From: DATGKG01 sp963783145
Lineage (GTDB): Bacteria > Desulfobacterota > Binatia > Binatales > Binataceae
Direction of reading: 5' to 3'
Length of the DNA stretch: 64,000 nucleotides
NCBI GenBank assembly: GCA_963783145.1
Contig: CAWAMM010000002.1
Location: 1,364,001-1,428,000, forward strand
Shown: positions 24,949-34,141 of the stretch, piece by piece
Position numbering within the stretch: the first letter of the stretch is position 1
Layout: each line of letters begins with the position of its first letter
Made by a program: the position numbers and the translations under genes
The notes under the pieces: generated by a model
The model's database searches: none
What the model was told of the DNA's origin: nothing
Seen by the model: the letters and a program-made list of their open reading frames with translations, nothing else

Positions 24949-26787
24949 ATGAGCCTTGACACCTCCTTCCGCGACCTCCAGCTAACCGGGCTTGACCCTG
25001 GGCACGATAGCTCATCTCACCTCGTTCAATTCTACGAAGACGATTCATATCTCGTCGACACGGTCAGCCGCGTTATCGGAAAAAGCCTTGAGGATGGGGA
25101 TGGCGCCGTCGTTATCGCAACCCAACCTCATCGCGAGGCGATCGAGGAGCGGCTCGGTGCGCGCGGCCTCGATCTCGCGGTGTTGCGGAATCAAGGCCGC
25201 TTCATTGCCCTCGATGCCGGCGAAACACTGGCGAAGATTTCCCTCGACGAGTACCCGAATTCGGAGCGCTTCAAGGCAGTGATCGCGAGTACCATCGCGA
25301 AAATCAACGCTGCCAGTCCGCGCCATTTCACGCGCGCCTTCGGTGAAATGGTCGCCCTGTTGTGGACCGAGGGGAAACGCGATGCGGCGCTGCGGCTGGA
25401 GGCAATGTGGAGCGACCTCGCCACGCGGATGCGCTTCGCGCTGTGTTGCGCCTATCCACTGAACAGCTTCGCGACTGCGTTAGATAGCGACTATCTCGCT
25501 AGAGTTTGCGCCGAACATTCACACGTCATTCCAACCGAAAGCTACACCACCCTGACCGACCTCGACGAACGTCAGCGCAGCGTCACCTATCTCCAACAGA
25601 AGGCGAAGCTGCTCGAATCCGAAATGGCGGTCCGCAAGCGTATCGAAAATGACCTGCGTGCGAAGATTACCGAGCTGGCCGATGCCGATCGACGCAAGAA
25701 CGAATTCCTCGCGATGCTGGGGCATGAGCTGCGTAATCCGCTCGCGGCGGTGCTCAATGCGATCACTTCAGCCGACCTCGACGAGTCGCGGCGCGATCGC
25801 GCGATCGACATTGCGCGCAGGCAGACCACTCAGTTGGCGCGGCTGGTCGACGATCTGCTCGATGTCGCACGCATCACGCAGGGACGGATCGCGCTGCGCA
25901 AGGAACGGGTCAACCTCGTAAGCGTGGTCGAAAGATCGATCGAGGAGACCCGGATGGCCGCCGAAACGCGTCAGCAGCGCCTGGTGATGCTGGCTCCGCC
26001 CGATACGCGTGCACTTCGCATCGACGCGGATCCGGCTCGCATCCAGCAGGTCATCAGCAATCTCATCCAGAATGCGAGCAAATTCACGCCCGCACGCGGC
26101 CGCATCGAGGTGGCGATACGTCGCCAGGGTGCAGACGTCGCGATTCGGGTGCGCGATACTGGTATCGGCATCGCTCCTGATATGCTGCCGCGCATGTTCG
26201 ACCTCTTCGCGCAAGGTGACGTGGCGATGGATCGGGCGCAGGGCGGGCTCGGCATCGGGCTGACGCTGGTCAAGCAGCTTGTTACGATGCATGGGGGGAG
26301 AGTCGAGGCGCGCAGCGACGGCCTCGGCCATGGCAGCGAGTTTGAGATTTCCCTTCCGATGGTGGACGATCCGGCGGAAGACCAACCTATGGACGACCCT
26401 TCAATCGAGCGAGGAAGTTCGCGCATCCTCATCGTCGAGGACAATGCCGACGCGGCGGAAAGCATGCAGATGCTGCTGGAGCTGCTGGGGCATCAGGTGC
26501 GCGTCGCGTCGGATGGATTCATCGCGCTGGATATCCTCGCAGAGAACCGCTTCGACGTGATCCTGGTCGACATCGGGTTGCCCGCGATGGATGGCTATAC
26601 CCTCGCGGGCCACATCCGTGCGTTGCCCAACGCAAAAGACCTGCGGCTGGTGGCGCTGACCGGCTACGGCCTCGATGAAGACCGCCAACGCGCGCTGGCG
26701 GCGGGCTTCGATCATCACTTGGTCAAGCCGGTGGATATCGATCGCCTGCAGGCGCTTATTGCGCAGGCATCAAGCATTGTCAACTAA
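24949..26787 (+). CDS. MEDS-domain hybrid sensor histidine kinase/response regulator
   Basis: A 612-residue cytoplasmic signalling protein. Residues about 20-195 form a MEDS (DcmR-like) sensor: HLVQFYEDDSYLVDTVSRVIG opens it, and a YPLNSF motif follows. A short coiled coil (about 208-250) leads to the HisKA domain with His259 in GHELRNPLA. The HATPase domain has NLIQNASKF (N box), DTGIGI and GLGIGL. The C-terminal receiver carries Asp541 in ILVDIGLP and a Lys in HLVKPVD. MEDS domains occur in methanogen and methylotroph sensors and may bind small C1-type ligands. ATG at 24949. It ends tail to tail with the P450 gene (3-bp overlap). Confidence 0.9.
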   Translation: MSLDTSFRDLQLTGLDPGHDSSSHLVQFYEDDSYLVDTVSRVIGKSLEDGDGAVVIATQPHREAIEERLGARGLDLAVLRNQGRFIALDAGETLAKISLDEYPNSERFKAVIASTIAKINAASPRHFTRAFGEMVALLWTEGKRDAALRLEAMWSDLATRMRFALCCAYPLNSFATALDSDYLARVCAEHSHVIPTESYTTLTDLDERQRSVTYLQQKAKLLESEMAVRKRIENDLRAKITELADADRRKNEFLAMLGHELRNPLAAVLNAITSADLDESRRDRAIDIARRQTTQLARLVDDLLDVARITQGRIALRKERVNLVSVVERSIEETRMAAETRQQRLVMLAPPDTRALRIDADPARIQQVISNLIQNASKFTPARGRIEVAIRRQGADVAIRVRDTGIGIAPDMLPRMFDLFAQGDVAMDRAQGGLGIGLTLVKQLVTMHGGRVEARSDGLGHGSEFEISLPMVDDPAEDQPMDDPSIERGSSRILIVEDNADAAESMQMLLELLGHQVRVASDGFIALDILAENRFDVILVDIGLPAMDGYTLAGHIRALPNAKDLRLVALTGYGLDEDRQRALAAGFDHHLVKPVDIDRLQALIAQASSIVN

Positions 26788-27998
26788 CGGCGACTCGGCG
26801 TGAACCGCACCGGTAACCTCGCAGGGCCGGAGATAAAGTTCGAAGCGAGGAATTCCGCCGGCCCGGACTGTCTGAGGTCCGGCATCCGCGTCAGGATTTC
26901 TTTCAACATCACCTGAATTTCCACCCGCGCGATGTGCGAGCCCAAACAGAAATGCTCGCCGCTTCCGAATGCGATGTGTTCGTTGGGCGTGCGCCCGACG
27001 TCGAATTTGTCGGGCTCCCGAAAGACACTCTCGTCGCGATTCGCCGAGCCGTAATACATCGCGACTTTGTCGCCCGCCTTGACTTGCTTGCCGCCCAGCT
27101 CGATGTCGCGCGTGGCAGTGCGGCGCATATAGATGACGGGGCTGACGTAACGCAGCATCTCCTCGACCGCGGTGGGCAATAATCCATCGAGGTTGTGCTG
27201 CAGGCGGCGGCGCTGAGCGGGATGATTGAACAGCGCGAGCATCCCCCCGCCGAGCAGGTTGCGCGTAGTGTCACCGCCCGCATTGACCAGCAGCAGAAAA
27301 AAGAAACTGTATTCTGCGGGCGTCAGGCGGTCGCCATCGATCTCGGAATTGAGCAGCTTGGTCGCGATGTCGTTGCCCGGATGCTTGCGTTTCTCCTCCG
27401 CGAGATTGAGCGCGTAACTGAGCATCTCCATCCCAGCCGCCGCGCGCTCCTGCTCGTTCACCGCCTCATGCGCGGAATGCATCTTCTCGGTCAGCGCGTA
27501 CATGCGACGCCCATCTGCGAGCGGGATGCCCATCAGCTCGGCAATAACATAGGAGGGCAGCACGCCGGCGACGTCCGACATCAGTTCGCATTCACCGCGC
27601 TGGATAACATCATCGACGATTTTTTTCGCCAACTCCTGAATACGTGGCCGAAGCGTGGCGGCGCTGCGCGGAATGAACTCTCTGCTGACCAGGTTGCGGT
27701 AGCGCGTGTGATCCGGCGGGTCCATGTGCAGCATCATGCTGCGCGACTGCTGAAGCGAAAACTGGTCGGGATCATCGAGCATGATGCCGCCCGCAGAGGA
27801 GGAGTAGGTTTTTGGGTCACGCCCGATCGCCCATACATCCTGGTAGCGCGTGATGGCCCAGAATCCGCGCGCGTTGGTCTGCTCATGCCAATGCACCGGG
27901 TCATTGTCGCGCAACCAGCGGAATTGCTCGTGCGGTTGGCCCTTGGCGTATGACGCGGCGCTGACGAGATCGATCGTTGGGCTCATCGAGGTAGGCAT
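26784..27998 (-). CDS. Cytochrome P450
   Basis: This 404-residue class I bacterial P450 activates oxygen on a cysteine-bound heme to hydroxylate a substrate. The I-helix oxygen-binding motif is AGGDTTR, the ExxR motif is EEMLRY, and the heme loop is FGSGEHFCLGSHIAR with the axial cysteine. The stretch MDPPDHTRYRNLVSREF is typical of bacterial CYPs acting on terpenes, steroids or alkyl chains. ATG at 27996-27998 follows GAGGAG 12 bases upstream; the extra open frame before it lacks P450 similarity. No ferredoxin gene is adjacent. Confidence 0.93.
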   Translation of the reverse strand: MPTSMSPTIDLVSAASYAKGQPHEQFRWLRDNDPVHWHEQTNARGFWAITRYQDVWAIGRDPKTYSSSAGGIMLDDPDQFSLQQSRSMMLHMDPPDHTRYRNLVSREFIPRSAATLRPRIQELAKKIVDDVIQRGECELMSDVAGVLPSYVIAELMGIPLADGRRMYALTEKMHSAHEAVNEQERAAAGMEMLSYALNLAEEKRKHPGNDIATKLLNSEIDGDRLTPAEYSFFFLLLVNAGGDTTRNLLGGGMLALFNHPAQRRRLQHNLDGLLPTAVEEMLRYVSPVIYMRRTATRDIELGGKQVKAGDKVAMYYGSANRDESVFREPDKFDVGRTPNEHIAFGSGEHFCLGSHIARVEIQVMLKEILTRMPDLRQSGPAEFLASNFISGPARLPVRFTPSRR

Positions 27999-28094
27999 TG
28001 GATGAGTATTCTCCTCGCGCAAATGTTGTCGCAACCGCGCGCTAGCGGGAGCGGATCGCTTGTTCGCTTCGCCGCACGGAGTTAGAAGAGAGCC

Positions 28095-29300
28095 ATGACA
28101 CCTCGCGCTCTGTACGACGCCGATAGCCACATCATGGAGCTGCCGGATTTTCTGACCGCGTACGCGGACCCGTCGATTCGCGATCGGTTGCCGCCGATTT
28201 TGCCGATCGGTCGTCTCGACCCCAGTCTGGTGGGACTTCCTACCGGCGCCAATCGCAGCCACTCGCCGGAAAAGGTTGCGGAGCTGAAGACGCTCGGCGA
28301 TCGCATCCTGCGCGGGCCGAAGTGGTACGAGGCACTCGGCGCTTTCAACCTCAAGGAGCGCGGCGCCGTGCTGGATATGCTCGGGCTGCGGCGTCAGGTG
28401 ATTTTCTCATCGTTCGCCTCGGGCGTGGTGTTCGGATGCAAGGACCTCGACGTCCGATACGGCGGCGTGCGCGCGTTCAATCGCGCGATGAAAGCGTTCG
28501 TCGCCGATGATCCGCGCCTGGTCGGCGTCGGTTTGATGATCTTCGAAGATCCGGAGCGCTCGGCGGCAGAACTGGATCGCGCACTGGCCGAAGGTCTGCG
28601 CCTGTTCATGATTCCGACCGATTCGTGTGGCCGCTCACCCGGTCATCCCGCGCACGATCCCGTTTGGGCGCGGCTGGCCGAGGCGCAAGGAACTTTCGTG
28701 ATCCACGTCGGCAGCAGCAGCCTTTCCGTCGAAGCTCCCTGGATGAACGATGGGCATCCGGAGCGCAAGACCGCGCGCGGCGGCGCCGAGGTCGTTGGCT
28801 CGAAAGACATGACCTCGATTTTCCATTCGGCCGAGCGCTACCTGTCCGTGCTGATCCTCGATGGGGTGCTTGAGCGGTATCACGAGTTGCGCGGCGCATG
28901 CATCGAGCTCGGCGCCGGATGGGTTCCCTCGATGCGACGGCGGCTCGACCACATCGTCGAGGTGTGGGCTAAGCCCGAGCCGCATCTGCGCGAGATGACG
29001 CGGCGTCCGTCGCAGCAGATGGACGAGCAGTTGCGCTTCACGCCCTACCCCTTCGAAGATGTCGGGGAGCTGATTCGTTATTCAGATGATCGGCTGTACA
29101 TGTTTTCAACCGACTATCCGCATGCCGAGGGTGGCCGCGATCCGATCGGCCGTTTCGAAGCGAGTCTCGCGCAGCATCCTGAAGCGACCAAGCAACGATT
29201 CTTCGGCGAGAATTTCCAGGACTACGTGCGCGATGAGGCCGCTTCTGATTCCCCTTCCCTCAAGGGAAGGGGTTGGGGGTTAGGTCTGCGGGAGAGCTAA
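28095..29300 (+). CDS. Amidohydrolase-family (ACMSD-like) metal-dependent hydrolase
   Basis: A 401-residue TIM-barrel protein of the amidohydrolase_2 group, whose members decarboxylate or hydrolyse aromatic acids. The metal pair motif near the start is DADSHIME (DxDxH). A mid-barrel histidine is in FVIHVG, the conserved acid in ACIELGAGW, and the catalytic aspartate in FSTDYPHAEGG. The last ~19 residues (after VRDEAA) are translated from a palindromic repeat and are not part of the fold. It is divergent from the P450 gene (97 bp), which could act in the same pathway. Confidence 0.84.
   Translation: MTPRALYDADSHIMELPDFLTAYADPSIRDRLPPILPIGRLDPSLVGLPTGANRSHSPEKVAELKTLGDRILRGPKWYEALGAFNLKERGAVLDMLGLRRQVIFSSFASGVVFGCKDLDVRYGGVRAFNRAMKAFVADDPRLVGVGLMIFEDPERSAAELDRALAEGLRLFMIPTDSCGRSPGHPAHDPVWARLAEAQGTFVIHVGSSSLSVEAPWMNDGHPERKTARGGAEVVGSKDMTSIFHSAERYLSVLILDGVLERYHELRGACIELGAGWVPSMRRRLDHIVEVWAKPEPHLREMTRRPSQQMDEQLRFTPYPFEDVGELIRYSDDRLYMFSTDYPHAEGGRDPIGRFEASLAQHPEATKQRFFGENFQDYVRDEAASDSPSLKGRGWGLGLRES
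29251..29272. repeat. Perfect palindrome within the 3' end of the amidohydrolase gene
   Basis: A 10-bp stem CCCCTTCCCT pairs with AGGGAAGGGG around CA. GGTTGGGGGTTAGG follows, a combination common in dispersed bacterial repeats. It is read through in frame and adds the tail SPSLKGRGWGLGL to the protein. Confidence 0.7.
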
Positions 29301-29508
29301 GGCTCAACCACCGCGAGCACCGCGTTGCGCTGAATCTGATCGCCAGGTTTGACGCGAAACTCTTTCAAGCTCCCGCCACGTTCGACTTGATCGGGATCTC
29401 CACCTTCATCGATTCGATCACCATGAGCTCGGTGCCGCGCGCGACCTGCGCGCCCGCCTCGATCGACAACCTCAGCACCTTACCTACCGACGGACTTTTG
29501 ATCTCCAT
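29297..29508 (-). pseudogene. Biotinyl-domain carrier protein (BCCP type), frameshifted
   Basis: Starting at ATG 29506-29508 the frame reads as a single biotinyl domain: KSPSVGKVLRL, then VIESMKVEIP with the biotin-accepting Lys35. It hits a stop at codon 48. Moving one base near 29368-29373 restores SLKEFRVKPGDQIQRNAVL to the natural end at 29297. The complete domain would be about 70 residues, as for free-standing biotin carriers of acyl-CoA carboxylases. One base appears to be missing. A carboxyltransferase gene lies 3 kb away on the same strand, a likely partner. Its 3' end overlaps that of the amidohydrolase gene by 4 bp. Confidence 0.8.
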
Positions 29509-29591
29509 CTCAATCCTCTCGCCCGATTTTGCGCCTTTCGCTTATTAGCAATGAGCGATGTGGGCGCGCTAGTCGGGTTAGAAATTTTGTC

Positions 29592-29620
29592 TTGTAACCG
29601 CGCGTGGATTGGTTATAGAT
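29592..29620 (+). promoter_or_regulatory. Candidate promoter of the twin MFS transporter operon
   Basis: TTGTAA (29592-29597) and TATAGA (29614-29619) are 16 bp apart, close to a sigma-70 consensus. Transcription would start around 29626, about 40 bases before the preferred ATG at 29667. It rules against the earlier ATG at 29619, which overlaps the -10. Confidence 0.45.
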
Positions 29621-29666
29621 GATGGAACGCGCGGGGCTTGGGGCATCCGCGCATTCCGGAGGTGCG

Positions 29667-31004
29667 ATGACTTTTTCGGAGCGGCGGGTGCTGCACGAGT
29701 ATCCTCGGGGGGCGCATCGATGGACGCTGCTGCTGCTTACCGTGCTCTCCACCATCCTCGCGTCGTACGAATTCCAACTCTCGCCGCTGCTTCCGCTCCT
29801 GCTTCCCTCCATCCATCTGAGCCAAATCGGCTACGGATATTTCATCACCTTCGCGGTCGCAATTTCCGCCTTTTCGGCATTCTTCGGCGGGCCGCTGGCT
29901 GACCGTTTCGGGCGCGTGCTGATCATCGATGCATGTCTCGCCGCAGTCACGGTGCTGGTGTTCTGCAACCTGCTTATCGTCAACGTCACGTCGTTCGTCA
30001 TTGTCAGGACGTTGATGAGTATTGTCGGCGGACTGATGGCCGGTGCGGGTGCGGCGCTGGTGCGCGACATGTCGCCTCGGTTGTCGCGCGCCTTGGCATT
30101 TGGCCTGTTCACTATCGGTCCGGTAGGCGCGAACTTTCTCGCCAACTTCATCGCGGGGCTGACTCTGCCGATCTACCACACCTGGCAGTCGCAAATCTGG
30201 ATCACCGGGTTCCTCGCGATCGCGATGTACCTGCCGATCCTGTTCTTCCTACGCGACCTGAGCCCGCAACTTCGAGTGCAAATTTTCAGGAGTGAGGTCG
30301 CGGCGTTGCAGGCCCAGGGGCATCGCGCGCCCGCAGCATCCGAGCTCCCCTCGAGCACGCGCGACGCCTTCTACAAACTGCTGCAACACACCGAAGTATG
30401 GCTGCTGGTGGTCGGCGTGGTCGCGAACCTGACGCTCTACTTCACCATCCAACCGTTCGGCGTGCTGATGTTCGTGCAATCGTTCCACTACAGCACCGCC
30501 GAGGCGGCCAGCCTCAATGCCTACTTCTGGGGCGGAAATATTCTGGTGCTGATCCTGACCGGAATCGTGTCCGACAGTTTGCAGATGCGGAAACCAATCG
30601 CGATTTTCGGTACCGTGCTCGCGATCGGATTGCTGATCTGGTGGATTCCCTATTTCGGTAGTTCGATACCACGCGGCGAGATGAAGATAATCGCCACGAT
30701 GCTCGGGAGCTTCCTTGCGATCGGCTATGTGCCGTGGGCGGCGCAGTTCTCGGAAACTCTCGAAGATGTCTCACCCGCACTGCAGGCGACCGGCTGGGCG
30801 TTCTTCGGGTTCATCGCCCGCGCCTGGGTCGCGATCTCCGCCCCCATCACGCTCACCGTCGCGGCGCATTCGGGTTGGGCCGCGTGGGTGAAAGTTTCGA
30901 TGGTGGGGATGGTCATCTATATAGTTGCGATGCTGCTCACCCGGCCGCATCGATCAGTCCACACAATTTCCGCCGCGCAACCGCAACGCAGGGCGACCGC
31001 ATGA
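29667..31004 (+). CDS. MFS transporter (first of tandem pair)
   Basis: A 445-residue major facilitator with about 12 membrane helices. Motif A in the first half is GGPLADRFGRV. The second-half counterpart is near SDSLQMRKPIAIFG. A conserved stretch GAALVRDMSPRLSRALAFG lies in helices 4-5. ATG at 29667 has GGAGG six bases upstream and is the better start than ATG 29619. Substrate is unknown; neighbours suggest organic acids or aromatic compounds. The TGA overlaps the ATG of a second, similar transporter (ATGA). Confidence 0.85.
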   Translation: MTFSERRVLHEYPRGAHRWTLLLLTVLSTILASYEFQLSPLLPLLLPSIHLSQIGYGYFITFAVAISAFSAFFGGPLADRFGRVLIIDACLAAVTVLVFCNLLIVNVTSFVIVRTLMSIVGGLMAGAGAALVRDMSPRLSRALAFGLFTIGPVGANFLANFIAGLTLPIYHTWQSQIWITGFLAIAMYLPILFFLRDLSPQLRVQIFRSEVAALQAQGHRAPAASELPSSTRDAFYKLLQHTEVWLLVVGVVANLTLYFTIQPFGVLMFVQSFHYSTAEAASLNAYFWGGNILVLILTGIVSDSLQMRKPIAIFGTVLAIGLLIWWIPYFGSSIPRGEMKIIATMLGSFLAIGYVPWAAQFSETLEDVSPALQATGWAFFGFIARAWVAISAPITLTVAAHSGWAAWVKVSMVGMVIYIVAMLLTRPHRSVHTISAAQPQRRATA

Positions 31005-32374
31005 ATGAATCGAATGGCAGCCGCTTGAACGCCTTCAAGCAGAAACGCACCCTTACGGTTTATCCGACCGGCGCGTATCGATGGACCTTGTTGCTGCTCA
31101 CCGTGCTTGCCGTGGTTCTGATCTCCTACGAATTTCAGCTCGCGCCGGTACTCTCGCTGCTGCTGCCGTTTCTGCATATGACGAAGCTGGGCTACAGCGT
31201 TTTTGTTTCGGCGGCGTTGCTCATTTCGGCATTCTCCGCATTTGTCGGCGGCCCACTGGCCGATCGCTACGGGCGCGTCGTCATCATCAATTTCTGCCTC
31301 GCGGTCATCACGGTGATGGTGTTCTCCAACCTGCTTATCGTGGGAATCAAATCTTTCCTGGTGATTCGCATCACGATGTCGATCGTCGCGGGTCTGATGG
31401 CGGGCGCAGGCGCGGCGTTGGTGCGAGATATGTCGCCGCGGCTGTCGCGCGCTCTCGCTTTCGGATTGCTCACCATCGGTCCGGTCGGCTCGAATTTTCT
31501 TGCTAACTATATTGCCGGCGTTACGCTGCCGATTTATCAAACCTGGCAGTCGCAGATGTGGATCATGGGCTTCCTCGCGATCGCGATGTACATCCCCATC
31601 TTCGTGTTCCTGAAGGACCTGAGCCCTGAATTGCGGATGAAGATTTACCAGACTGAGCTTGCGGCCATCGAGTTGGAGGGCGGCAAGGTCGCGACTGCGG
31701 CGGAACTTCCCGCCAGCGCGCGTGAAGCTTTCGCATCGTTGCTGAAGCATTTCGAGCCATGGTTGCTGGTGTGGCCGTTCACCATCAGCCTGGCGCTGTA
31801 TATCGCGATCCAGGTCTTCGGTCCGCTGATGTTCACCGAGTCATTCCACTACACGCCTGGCGAAGCGGCGGCGATGAATTCGTGGTTCTGGGGCGGCAAC
31901 GTTGTCGCATTGATCTTCGTCGGCCTCATTTCCGATGGTCTTCAAATGCGCAAGCCGATCTCGATCCTCGGCGCCATCCTGACCTGCATTTTGCTCGCGT
32001 GGTGGATACCGACCTTCGGCGAGGCATTGCCACGCGGCGTGATGAGGATAGTCGCAACGACCCTCGGCTGCTGCCTCGCGATTTTGTCGGTGCCGTGGGC
32101 CGCGCAGTATTCGGAAGCGCTGGAAGAAATCTCGCCCGCGATTCAAGCTACCGGATGGGCATTCTACGGATTAGCGACGCGGGCCTGGCTGGCAATCTCG
32201 GTGCCACTGATGGTCATCGTCGCGGCGAAATATGGATGGGCGGCGTGGATCAAATTCGCGTTCGTGGCGTTCGTGTTTTATGGCATCGCGATGCTCTTCA
32301 CCCATCCGACCACGGTTCCGACTCGCGCCACGACGCCGAAACCCAAACCGAAAACCCAACCCGCCACCGCGTAG
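31001..32374 (+). CDS. MFS transporter (second of tandem pair)
   Basis: A 457-residue paralogue of the preceding transporter. It shares long runs such as GAALVRDMSPRLSRALAFG, and the layout of helices is the same. Motif A is GGPLADRYGRV. The C-terminus is an added proline/lysine/threonine tail that the first copy lacks. ATG at 31001 overlaps the upstream stop, so the two are translationally coupled. The pair probably arose by duplication. They may transport related substrates, or work as two halves of one unit, which would be unusual for MFS proteins. Confidence 0.85.
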   Translation: MNESNGSRLNAFKQKRTLTVYPTGAYRWTLLLLTVLAVVLISYEFQLAPVLSLLLPFLHMTKLGYSVFVSAALLISAFSAFVGGPLADRYGRVVIINFCLAVITVMVFSNLLIVGIKSFLVIRITMSIVAGLMAGAGAALVRDMSPRLSRALAFGLLTIGPVGSNFLANYIAGVTLPIYQTWQSQMWIMGFLAIAMYIPIFVFLKDLSPELRMKIYQTELAAIELEGGKVATAAELPASAREAFASLLKHFEPWLLVWPFTISLALYIAIQVFGPLMFTESFHYTPGEAAAMNSWFWGGNVVALIFVGLISDGLQMRKPISILGAILTCILLAWWIPTFGEALPRGVMRIVATTLGCCLAILSVPWAAQYSEALEEISPAIQATGWAFYGLATRAWLAISVPLMVIVAAKYGWAAWIKFAFVAFVFYGIAMLFTHPTTVPTRATTPKPKPKTQPATA

Positions 32375-32391
32375 AGGTTCGCGTTCTCCGT

Positions 32392-32490
32392 GTAGGGGCG
32401 CTTCGCGAAGCGCCCGCAACGATGATGGGGTTCAACAACCGTGATCGCGAATGCGCCATCGCTGCGGGTCGTTCGCGAACGACCCCCTAC
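32392..32490. repeat. Palindromic element between convergent genes
   Basis: Outer arms GTAGGGG (32392-32398) and CCCCTAC (32484-32490) enclose two perfect palindromes: a 20-bp one at 32396-32415 centred on TTCGCGAA, and an 18-bp one at 32467-32484 also centred on TTCGCGAA. The right arm covers the stop codon of the carboxyltransferase gene (32487-32489). The build is BIME-like. Confidence 0.75.
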
Positions 32491-34043
32491 GGTCTCATCG
32501 CCCTATATCGAGGCCCCAACTGCGTCGGGATGATTTCGTACGCTTGATGCACCCATTCGCATAACAGCGGCCGCGTGTCGCGAGGATCGATGATCTCCTT
32601 GATGTCGAATGCCTCGGCGGTCCGAATCGGTGAACGCGCCGCGTTGAACTTCGCTTCGAGCTCGGCACGCAGCTTCTCTGGATTGGGGGAGGCGGCGAGG
32701 TCGCGCTTGTAGGCCGCCTCGATGCCGCCTTCGATCGGCAGCGAACCCCAATCGGCCGAGGGCCATGCGTAGCGCAGATTCACCTTCGAGGTGTTGCCGT
32801 GTCCCGCGCCCGCGACGCCGAAGGCTTTGCGCACCATGATCGCAACCCATGGCGTCTGCGCCTGAAAGACCGCATACAACGCACGCGCTCCATGGCGAAT
32901 GGTGCCGCGCATCTCAGCTTCGCGCCCGATCAGAAAGCCCGGCTGATCGACGAAGTTCGCGACCGGCAAGTGGAAGGTATCGCAGAGGTCGACGAACTTG
33001 ACCATCTTGTCGGAGGCGTCCGCGTCGAGCGAACCCGCGATGAAGTAGGGATCATTCGCCATGATGCCGACCGGAAACCCGTCGATGCGCGCAAAGCCGG
33101 TGATCAGTGACGGACCGAAATACGGCGCCATCTCGAAAAACGAATCGCGATCGAGAATCAGTTCCAGCATCCGGCGCGTATCGTAACCCTGACGCCGATT
33201 GCGCGGGATGATGCTCAGCAACTCCTCCTCGCGGCGGTCGGGCTTGTCATCCGGCTTAGCGTACGGCGGGACCTGCCATACATTTTGCGGAAAATACGCC
33301 AGATAGCGGCGTATCTGCGCGAAGGCCTCATCCTCGCTCTCGACCTCATTGTCGACCGAGCCGCTGACGTGCGCATGAATCTCGGAGCCGCCAAGCTCTT
33401 CCTTGGTGAGTTCCTCGCCTGTGCCCCACTTGACCACCGGCGGCCCCGCGACGAAGAGCTGGCTGGTGCCGCGAATCATCACCGAGAAGTGCGAGGCCGC
33501 CACGCGCGCCGCTCCGATGCCTGCCACCGAGCCCATGCATCCGGCAATGACCGGAACGGTGCCCATCACCTTTACGATGACGTCGAAGCTGGCCATCTCG
33601 GGCACATAGGTGCGCTTGAGGGTCTCGAAACTTCGCACGCTGCCGCCACCTCCGGTGCCATCGACAAGCCGGATGATCGGGATGCGCAGGTCATGCGCGA
33701 GCAACTCCCCGTAGCCGTGTTTATTGCCGACCGAGGCATCGGCAGCTCCGCCGCGAACGGTAAAATCATCGCCACCGACGACTACCATGCGGCCGTTGAT
33801 CCTGCCGGTCCCAAGCACAAAGTTTGATGGGCGGAACTCGGCGAGGGTGTCGCCCTCATATTTGACCGAGCCGGCGAGTGCGCCGTATTCGTGAAAGGTC
33901 CCTGGATCGAGCAGCCGCGCCACGCGCTCGCGCACCGTCAGCTTGCCGCCGTCGTGCTGACGCTTGATGTTCTCGGCGCCGCCCATCTCTTCGGCCATTT
34001 TGATGCGGCGCTTGATTTCGTCGAGTTCCGGCTGCCAGGACAT
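32487..34043 (-). CDS. Acyl-CoA carboxylase carboxyltransferase subunit (PccB/MmdA type)
   Basis: This 518-residue protein transfers CO2 from carboxybiotin to an acyl-CoA such as propionyl-CoA, methylcrotonyl-CoA or a longer acyl-CoA. It contains both crotonase-like halves. The first has VGGDDFTVRGGAADASVGNKHG and the glycine-rich GTGGGGSVRSFE, then GCMGSVAGIGAARVAASHFSVM. The second has VANFVDQPGFLIGREAEMRG and AFGVAGAGHG. These are the usual acyl-CoA and biotin sites. ATG at 34041-34043. No biotin carboxylase gene is adjacent; a frameshifted biotinyl carrier lies about 3 kb away, beyond the MFS pair. The stop lies in a palindromic repeat. Confidence 0.9.
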   Translation of the reverse strand: MSWQPELDEIKRRIKMAEEMGGAENIKRQHDGGKLTVRERVARLLDPGTFHEYGALAGSVKYEGDTLAEFRPSNFVLGTGRINGRMVVVGGDDFTVRGGAADASVGNKHGYGELLAHDLRIPIIRLVDGTGGGGSVRSFETLKRTYVPEMASFDVIVKVMGTVPVIAGCMGSVAGIGAARVAASHFSVMIRGTSQLFVAGPPVVKWGTGEELTKEELGGSEIHAHVSGSVDNEVESEDEAFAQIRRYLAYFPQNVWQVPPYAKPDDKPDRREEELLSIIPRNRRQGYDTRRMLELILDRDSFFEMAPYFGPSLITGFARIDGFPVGIMANDPYFIAGSLDADASDKMVKFVDLCDTFHLPVANFVDQPGFLIGREAEMRGTIRHGARALYAVFQAQTPWVAIMVRKAFGVAGAGHGNTSKVNLRYAWPSADWGSLPIEGGIEAAYKRDLAASPNPEKLRAELEAKFNAARSPIRTAEAFDIKEIIDPRDTRPLLCEWVHQAYEIIPTQLGPRYRAMRP

Positions 34044-34141
34044 ATTGGTTCCTCCGCGGTCGCGCCAATCCTACGGCATTGCAAGCCGCACCTGCAAAAT
34101 CTTCTTCTGTCTGAATCTTCCCGATACTATTACTCCCGACG

